From Clostridiales bacterium (GTDB lineage Bacteria > Bacillota > Clostridia > Saccharofermentanales > Saccharofermentanaceae), in contig JAGAXM010000031.1 of the NCBI GenBank assembly GCA_017940895.1, positions 1 through 48,375 of the forward strand: DNA of 48,375 bases, read 5' to 3'. Made by a program: the position numbers and the translations under genes. Shown here piece after piece: positions 42,549-48,375 of this stretch (positions are counted from its first letter, which is position 1; each line of letters starts with the position of its first letter). The notes beneath the pieces are model-generated. The model worked only from the letters and a program-made list of their open reading frames with translations. It was not told the DNA's origin and did no database searches.

Positions 42549-45500
42549 TTACATCTGACCATCCATAAATGAGAACAGATCAATCTGGGCAGACTCCGGC
42601 AGGTCATCAATAAGACCGTATTTATCCAGTGTTTCTATGGCAGCCTGACCGATCTTACCTCTTTGCATAAGATCTTCTCTGTTCTTGAAAGGAGCCTCAT
42701 CTCTTGCAGCGGTGATACCTCTTGCCATGGATGCTGAGATCGAATCAATGCAGTCAAGCGGAGGAAGTATCAGTCCTTTATCAACCTTCGTAAAGTCAGT
42801 AGCGTGGCTCGTCTTAAGATCAATGGGAGCAAACTCGATTCCGCGATGGTGCATCTCAGCAACAAGCTCACACAGGAAGTATTCATCCTGAGCCTTCTTT
42901 GCCGAGCTCTCCTTCGAATGCATAAGTGTCTTAAGCACTTCCATACGCGCTTTAAGCACCTCCATATCCTTACACATATACTGAGCGTCAAATTCTTCAC
43001 CTCTGATAGTAAAGTACGCACAGTAGTATTCTTCAGGATAGTAGACCTTGAACCACGCAACTCTTAATGTCGATATCGAGTAAGCGGCAGCATGTGCCTT
43101 AGGAAACATGTACTTGATCTTCTCACAGGAGCCGATGTACCAGTCAGGAACATTACACTCCTTCATCATCGCCTTCCACTTCTCCCACTTATCTGCAACG
43201 GCACCGGAAGCAACCTTACCCTTACGTACGGCCTCCATGATATCGAAGGCATCCTTATTCGGGAGACCCCAATAGATAAGTGTCGTCATGATGGAGTCAC
43301 GGCATCCGATAACCGAATTAAGGTCGCAAGTTCCTTCACTGATAAGGTCCTGGGCATTGCCCTTCCATACGTCAGTACCGTGTGAAAGTCCCATAAGCTG
43401 AACAAGATCATAGAATCTCGTAGGCTTCGTCTCCTTGATCATGCCTCGCGCCATCGGAGTACCAAGCTCCGACAGACCGATCGTAGCTGAACCTGCCTCC
43501 GATTCTTCAATCGGGAACCCCAAGGCATCCGTAGACTCAAGAAGGCTCATTACTTTCGGTTCCGGAACAGGAATATCAGTAATCTCTACACCCGTAAGAA
43601 GGTGAAGCATACGAAGAACCGTAGGATCCAAGTGTCCCAAGATATCGAGCTTAAGGATAGTATCGTGCAAGGAATGGAAGTCGAAGTGCGTCGTTATGAT
43701 TCCGCAGTCAGTCTTATTCGCAGGATACTGTATGGGCGTAAACTCATATACGTCCATCTCCTTAGGAACAACGACGATACCGCCCGGGTGCTGTGACGTA
43801 GTTCTCTTTACACCGAGAAGGCCGCGTGACATATACAGAAGGTCTCCGGTCGTGTACGGTATCTGCTTCTTGTCGCAGACATTTCGCGCGATCATAAGAG
43901 CGTTCTTACTTGCGACAGTACCTACGGTACCGGCCTTGAACGTATGTGTAGTACCAAACAGGTAGTCAACATACTTATGCGCGGAAGCTTGGTTCAAGCT
44001 CGAGAAATTAAGGTCGATATCAGGCTGCTTGTCGCCGTAGAATCCAAGGAACGTCGCGAAAGGTATATCCTGTCCGTCTCTGTGCATGTTGGCACCGCAT
44101 TCGGGGCAGTTCTTCTCAGGAAGATCGTAACCCGAGCCGTATTCACCGGTGTTATTAAACTCTACATAATTACACTTCGGGCACCTGTAGTGAGGCACCA
44201 AAGGATTAACCTCGGAGATACCGAGCATGGTAGCCGTAAATGAAGATCCTACGGAACCTCTTGAACCTACAATAAATCCTTCGTTATTAGAGTTCTTAAC
44301 AAGTCTGTACGCGATATAGTACATGATCGCGAAGCCGTTACCGATGATGGAATTAAGCTCGCTGTCGAGTCTCTCCTTAACAACCGGATCAAGAACTCCG
44401 TTATGTCTGTAGAGCTTGTTGGCTCTTGTGTATGCGATATCTCTTACGTCCGAAGCAGCTCTCGGAATCATAGGAGGATATGTTCCGTCCGGGAAAGGTT
44501 TGATCCCGTATTCGATCTTATCGGCGATCATATTGGTGTTGGTAACAACAGCAGCAAGAGCTCTTTCCTCACCTAAGTATGAGAACTCGTCGAGCATCTC
44601 TTCTGTAGTTCTGAAGTAAAGATCAGACTGCATCTCGGCATCGGCGAAGCCCATATCCATGAGCATGTTCTTACGGTACATACCGTCTTCCTTGTTAAGG
44701 AAGTGGGAGTCTGTAGTCGCGATCAGCGGAAGATTAAAGGCATCCGCAATATCGGCAAGAAGGATGTTAGTGTTCCTGATATCGTTCTCGTTAAGAGGCA
44801 TGGGTTCACCCGCTGCCTTATCGGGATTTCTCGTCATGAACATGTTGTTGCACAGAGGCTGAATCTCGACGTAATCATAAAGAGAAAGAATATCCTTAAA
44901 CGTCTCGTCTTCATTCAGCGCTTCCAAAGCCTTGTTGACATCCTTACCACAGGCCTTGTACTTCGCCATGGCATAGCGGTATATCTCGCCCTGTTCGCAC
45001 GCGCCTCCGACGATTATCGAAGACTTATAGTACTTAAGTAAGCTCTTAGGTGTTCTCGGTCTTCTGTAGAAGTAATGAACATTAGACTCGGATACCAGAT
45101 GATAGAGGTTATAAAGTCCGAGATTGTTCCTTACAAGCCAAATAATGTGGTACGCCTTGCTCTCCTGGGAAAGTAATACATCCGTACTTTTATGACCGAT
45201 CTTAAGGTTAAGAGCCTCAGGGTCTGCAGAGCCTTCAGCCGTAAGATAATCGATTACGAACTTAGCGTCTTTTCTCGCCTTATCGATAAGGTCATTATGA
45301 GTTGATTCAACAGATTCTGTTATATTCTCCGGACATGCGTACTTTCTTATATCCTCGATGGATATAGCAGGCATGTTGAACTTATTTCTGTAGTACTTAT
45401 GATCCTCGATATTGATACCGTAACCGGCACGTCTCAAGAATCCCAAAGTATCGAAGATATTCTCTCCGGTTACAAATGCATCACCTATGAATCCTACCAG

Positions 45501-47132
45501 CTCTCCCATGCGGAAATATGCATCGCAGGGCTCACCTGTTCCCTTATAAATGATATCTTCTACATCAGCATAGAAGTCGGCAACATGCTCATATACGATT
45601 TCTTCGGGAACTACCAAAGATCCGTCTTCAGAATAAGGAGTACCTATGCGGTCATCGATATTGGTGATGTGATTAACACCCTCCTCACCATAAGACGGCG
45701 TACCGGGAAGATTCTCATCTCTTAAGCTCTCGGGGATCTCATCAGGCTCCCAAAGACTTGTGTCTATATCATGGGACGCGAACTCCTGAGCCTGCGCATC
45801 AGTCTCACCTTCGATCTCAGGGCGGATACCCTGAAAGCCCTTAAGTCTGTATTTACTTGCAGCGACACGCGTGAAGGTGTCCGTACAGGGATCGTCACCG
45901 TTAGTCTCGATAGCTAAAGTAACGAACTCTCCTACAGCCATAGGGGGCTTGGGAAGTCCCGAGTCCTTACGCGGAATGAAAGGAAGGTTATAAAAGATAG
46001 TAGGTCCGTCATCTACGAGATAACCCTCGCAGCCCAGGATAGCCTTAAACTTCTCTTCTCCCTCTTCCTTCTTCTTATTAATTCCTTTAACAGCATCAAC
46101 TGCTTCAGGGAAGCCCTGAACAACACCGTGATCCGTAATGGCACACGCTCTGTGACCAAATGAAGCTGCGAGCTTCATGATGTCACCCGGATTACTGATT
46201 GCATCCTTCTCACTCATCTTCGAGTGGACGTGAAGCTCAACTCTCTTATATTCACAATTCTCACGACGCGCGGGCGGCGGATCAGCCTCATAAATGCCGC
46301 TGACCCTTACGCCCTTCTCGCCTCTGTCGTAATTCGTTGATACCTGGAATCCCGCGTAACCGCCCTTACCGAAGGTCTTCTCAAATATATCGGCTTCTTC
46401 GGGCTTCAAGAACATGAGTGCACTTGTACCGCCTGTGGCATCGACGATAAAAAACTTCGCGATAACGCAAGTACCGCTCTTGGACAGCTTAAGGATGTCG
46501 GCCATCTTCTGGTCGTCCATAATAACGAAGTTACCTTCGATATTTACATTCTGGCTGTAGTCATCAAGGTCCTTAATATCAACCTTGGGCATGCCGGACA
46601 TAACACGGCCCATTATGGATTCGGAATTCTTACGGGGCTTAAACTTATTCTTTGTCTCCCCGTTACTCGAAGCCTGCTCCTTAAACTCCTTAGCCTTGGC
46701 TACCCAGGAGTTCTTGGCGACCTGGGGTTCTTCCTTCTTCTTTGCTTCCGCCTTCTCTTTCTTGGCGCGCATCTCTTCTCTTAACTGGCGCATTATCTCA
46801 GGGTCAACCTGCACCATAGCTGCACCTGCGGGAGCAGTGGGAGCCTGCTTAGAGACAGGTGCCGGAGCTGCCTCAACAGGCTTTTCGGCAGCATCTTCTG
46901 CAGGCTTAACTACAGGCTTGCCGAAAAGGAACTTAACCGTACACTTCGATCTCGTCTCCATCGCAGATCTTACCTGCTCGAGCATCTGACGGTGCGAGTC
47001 TTCCACCTGACCTGCCACCTTTATGGTGATCAGGTTCTCATTTCTGTAATAGTCGATTTTAACGACCTTTAACCCGCCAAGACCTTCTTCCAGCTCAGGT
47101 CCCAGCATCAATTTTCTTATCAGTTCTTTCAT
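42549..47132 (-). CDS. polC: DNA polymerase III alpha subunit, PolC type, with altered proofreading site
   Basis: 1,527 aa, longer than the usual about 1,440. Order: N-terminal domain, Ala/Pro/Lys-rich linker (about 85-165), OB fold, PHP (HVHSKMSEKDA, ITDHGVV), exonuclease, polymerase core (VGSRGSVGSSF, a four-Cys zinc site, PDIDLNFS with the catalytic Asp pair, PKAHAAAYS). In the exonuclease, motif I is LAIETNG at 406-412: the metal-binding Asp is Ala407 (codon GCT, one base from GAT), while Glu409, Asp561 and the His612-x4-Asp617 motif remain. An acidic insertion of roughly 65 residues separates motifs I and II. The polymerase site looks intact; proofreading may be weak or lost. Confidence 0.96.
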   Translation of the reverse strand: MKELIRKLMLGPELEEGLGGLKVVKIDYYRNENLITIKVAGQVEDSHRQMLEQVRSAMETRSKCTVKFLFGKPVVKPAEDAAEKPVEAAPAPVSKQAPTAPAGAAMVQVDPEIMRQLREEMRAKKEKAEAKKKEEPQVAKNSWVAKAKEFKEQASSNGETKNKFKPRKNSESIMGRVMSGMPKVDIKDLDDYSQNVNIEGNFVIMDDQKMADILKLSKSGTCVIAKFFIVDATGGTSALMFLKPEEADIFEKTFGKGGYAGFQVSTNYDRGEKGVRVSGIYEADPPPARRENCEYKRVELHVHSKMSEKDAISNPGDIMKLAASFGHRACAITDHGVVQGFPEAVDAVKGINKKKEEGEEKFKAILGCEGYLVDDGPTIFYNLPFIPRKDSGLPKPPMAVGEFVTLAIETNGDDPCTDTFTRVAASKYRLKGFQGIRPEIEGETDAQAQEFASHDIDTSLWEPDEIPESLRDENLPGTPSYGEEGVNHITNIDDRIGTPYSEDGSLVVPEEIVYEHVADFYADVEDIIYKGTGEPCDAYFRMGELVGFIGDAFVTGENIFDTLGFLRRAGYGINIEDHKYYRNKFNMPAISIEDIRKYACPENITESVESTHNDLIDKARKDAKFVIDYLTAEGSADPEALNLKIGHKSTDVLLSQESKAYHIIWLVRNNLGLYNLYHLVSESNVHYFYRRPRTPKSLLKYYKSSIIVGGACEQGEIYRYAMAKYKACGKDVNKALEALNEDETFKDILSLYDYVEIQPLCNNMFMTRNPDKAAGEPMPLNENDIRNTNILLADIADAFNLPLIATTDSHFLNKEDGMYRKNMLMDMGFADAEMQSDLYFRTTEEMLDEFSYLGEERALAAVVTNTNMIADKIEYGIKPFPDGTYPPMIPRAASDVRDIAYTRANKLYRHNGVLDPVVKERLDSELNSIIGNGFAIMYYIAYRLVKNSNNEGFIVGSRGSVGSSFTATMLGISEVNPLVPHYRCPKCNYVEFNNTGEYGSGYDLPEKNCPECGANMHRDGQDIPFATFLGFYGDKQPDIDLNFSSLNQASAHKYVDYLFGTTHTFKAGTVGTVASKNALMIARNVCDKKQIPYTTGDLLYMSRGLLGVKRTTSQHPGGIVVVPKEMDVYEFTPIQYPANKTDCGIITTHFDFHSLHDTILKLDILGHLDPTVLRMLHLLTGVEITDIPVPEPKVMSLLESTDALGFPIEESEAGSATIGLSELGTPMARGMIKETKPTRFYDLVQLMGLSHGTDVWKGNAQDLISEGTCDLNSVIGCRDSIMTTLIYWGLPNKDAFDIMEAVRKGKVASGAVADKWEKWKAMMKECNVPDWYIGSCEKIKYMFPKAHAAAYSISTLRVAWFKVYYPEEYYCAYFTIRGEEFDAQYMCKDMEVLKARMEVLKTLMHSKESSAKKAQDEYFLCELVAEMHHRGIEFAPIDLKTSHATDFTKVDKGLILPPLDCIDSISASMARGITAARDEAPFKNREDLMQRGKIGQAAIETLDKYGLIDDLPESAQIDLFSFMDGQM

Positions 47133-47141
47133 AAAACCTCT

Positions 47142-48206
47142 TTAAAGGGTTGCTTGTGATTTCTCTTCGCCGAGTCTTCTGACTTCTTCGACAAACTCGT
47201 CAACGGCGGTCTCCGCCTTAAGTTTCCTGATTATCTGTCCTTTCTCGAACAGAAGGAATTCATCCTTACCGCCCGCGAGACCTATGTCTGATTCTTTTGC
47301 TTCTCCGGGTCCGTTAACGGCACACCCCATAACAGATACTTTAAGGTCATACGGGAACTTGGATATCCTGCTCTCGATCTCATTCGCGATCTCGATAAGC
47401 GGAACTTCTGTCCTTCCGCATGTGGGACAGGAAACAAATGTGATCCCTCCTGTCGTCAGGTCCAGTGCCTTCAATATACTCTTAGCGGCATAGACTTCAT
47501 CGACCGGATCACCTGTAAGCGATACTCTGATCGTATCTCCGATACCTTCAGCAAGCAGTGTTCCGATACCTACAGCAGATTTAACAACGCCTTCTTTAAG
47601 TGTTCCTGCTTCCGTCACACCTACGTGAAGCGGATAATCACAGGCCTTGCTCATAAGTCTGTAGGTCTCGATCGTAAGCTTGGGACTGGAAGACTTGATC
47701 GATATGACGATATCATCGAAGTCAACGTCCTCGAGGAGCTTTACGGCATCAAGAGCACTCTTGGTCATATTCTCGGCGCATACTCCTCCGTATTCTTCAA
47801 CGAGCTTCCTGTCGATAGAACCTGAGTTGACGCCTACACGTATCGGTATACCCCTCTCTTTGCAGATATCGGCTACCTGCTTAAGCTTCTCGGGACCTCC
47901 GATATTACCCGGATTGATCCTTATCTTCGAAGCGCCGTTCTTTGCAGCTTCGATCGCCATGCGGTAATCGAAATGAATATCTGCAACTACGGGAATGGGA
48001 GACTGCTTTACTATAGTCTTGAGCGCATCCGCAGCCTCCTGATTCGGAACAGTGACACGCGTAATATCACAGCCGGCATCATGAAGTCTCGCGATCTGCT
48101 CAAGGGTGCCCTTGATATCCTGAGTCTTCGTATTGTTCATGGATTGAATCCTTACGGGATTACCGCCTCCAAGAAGCACTCCGCCGACATTTACTACTCT
48201 GGTCAT
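47142..48206 (-). CDS. ispG: 4-hydroxy-3-methylbut-2-en-1-yl diphosphate synthase (flavodoxin/ferredoxin)
   Basis: 354 aa. TIM-barrel N-terminus and Fe-S C-terminus with three cluster Cys (VSCPTCGRTEVP and VMGCAVNGPGEA). Converts MEcPP to HMBPP in the MEP isoprenoid pathway. AAGGA lies 8 bases before the ATG. A TTGACA lies at 48263-48258, but no good -10 stands at the right distance. dxr and rseP, its usual upstream partners, are not in the 170 bases that remain. Confidence 0.96.
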   Translation of the reverse strand: MTRVVNVGGVLLGGGNPVRIQSMNNTKTQDIKGTLEQIARLHDAGCDITRVTVPNQEAADALKTIVKQSPIPVVADIHFDYRMAIEAAKNGASKIRINPGNIGGPEKLKQVADICKERGIPIRVGVNSGSIDRKLVEEYGGVCAENMTKSALDAVKLLEDVDFDDIVISIKSSSPKLTIETYRLMSKACDYPLHVGVTEAGTLKEGVVKSAVGIGTLLAEGIGDTIRVSLTGDPVDEVYAAKSILKALDLTTGGITFVSCPTCGRTEVPLIEIANEIESRISKFPYDLKVSVMGCAVNGPGEAKESDIGLAGGKDEFLLFEKGQIIRKLKAETAVDEFVEEVRRLGEEKSQATL

Positions 48207-48375
48207 CTGCCTGTTCCTTTCTTTTAAGGGTATGTAAAACTGATATGTAATGACCTATGTCAATACCAATATTAAGTTGTATCTGAAAACACCTTAGAAG
48301 AGCTATGGAGTATCAGTTCTCGGCCTTGGCCACTCTGATATACGTGGATTGGTTACCTACAGGTCAATGGTCCGC

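Noticed and set aside
48305..48375. Open plus-strand frame (MEYQFSALATLIYVDW...) running off the right edge
   Set aside because: Only 71 bases, no convincing ribosome site and no recognised family. It cannot be told from chance. The rest of 48207-48375 shows no gene or RNA that I can support.
1..48375. CRISPR arrays, rRNA, insertion sequences, further tRNAs
   Set aside because: Looked for regular short direct repeats, transposase motifs and cloverleaf T-arms; only tRNA-Lys at 14625 was found.

Overview
The window looks like a chromosome segment of a Gram-positive anaerobe of the Bacillota, class Clostridia (a gut- or rumen-type Lachnospiraceae/Oscillospiraceae relative). The basis is a PolC-type replicative polymerase, a PASTA-domain Ser/Thr kinase, a class B sortase with a SpaA/VaFE surface protein, a DUF5688 protein, a DUF2974 protein, and strong Shine-Dalgarno sites nearly everywhere. 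Genus cannot be fixed from the sequence alone.

Region 1 (1 to about 14,630) is the right arm of an integrated mobile element, visibly more A+T-rich than the rest. Its left end lies outside the window. All its genes run on the minus strand except a large serine recombinase (13077-14666), which faces the chromosome and ends inside a tRNA-Lys(CTT) gene. Cargo: small membrane proteins, a 605-aa protein with an XRE-like N-terminus and a coiled coil, a membrane-anchored EndA-like nuclease, an SF2 helicase, a secreted VWA - transmembrane - FHA protein, a DUF2800 Cas4/AddB-like Fe-S nuclease, a DUF2786-like protein, a 50-aa zinc ribbon and several unknowns. No capsid, tail, relaxase or conjugation gene is visible, so prophage versus ICE cannot be decided. 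At least five of its transcription units start from one unusual promoter class: an upstream element ending TC(G/T)GAATGT, then exactly 15 bp, then TATAAT. I regard this as the most interesting signal here. It implies a dedicated activator or an altered polymerase.

Region 2 (14,625-23,256) is ordinary chromosome: tRNA-Lys with a consensus promoter, aminotransferase-purB, yraN, birA (plus strand), comEA, rsfS, a nadD-yqeK fusion, purD and a NudC-like hydrolase.

Region 3 (23,273-30,855) is a translationally coupled surface operon: DUF5688 protein, a secreted acidic protein, a roughly 1,779-aa SpaA/VaFE adhesin ending in a VPRTG sorting signal, and a class B sortase.

Region 4 (31,004-48,206) is one long tightly packed housekeeping run: ispG, polC, priA, a DUF2974 gene, def, fmt, rsmB, rlmN, prkC, rsgA, rpe, thiN, with a strong hairpin terminator after thiN. 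Three oddities stand out. PolC has lost the first catalytic Asp of its proofreading exonuclease (AIE instead of DxE). PrkC carries an extra C-terminal InlB-repeat-like domain. The PP2C phosphatase gene that normally sits between rlmN and prkC is absent.
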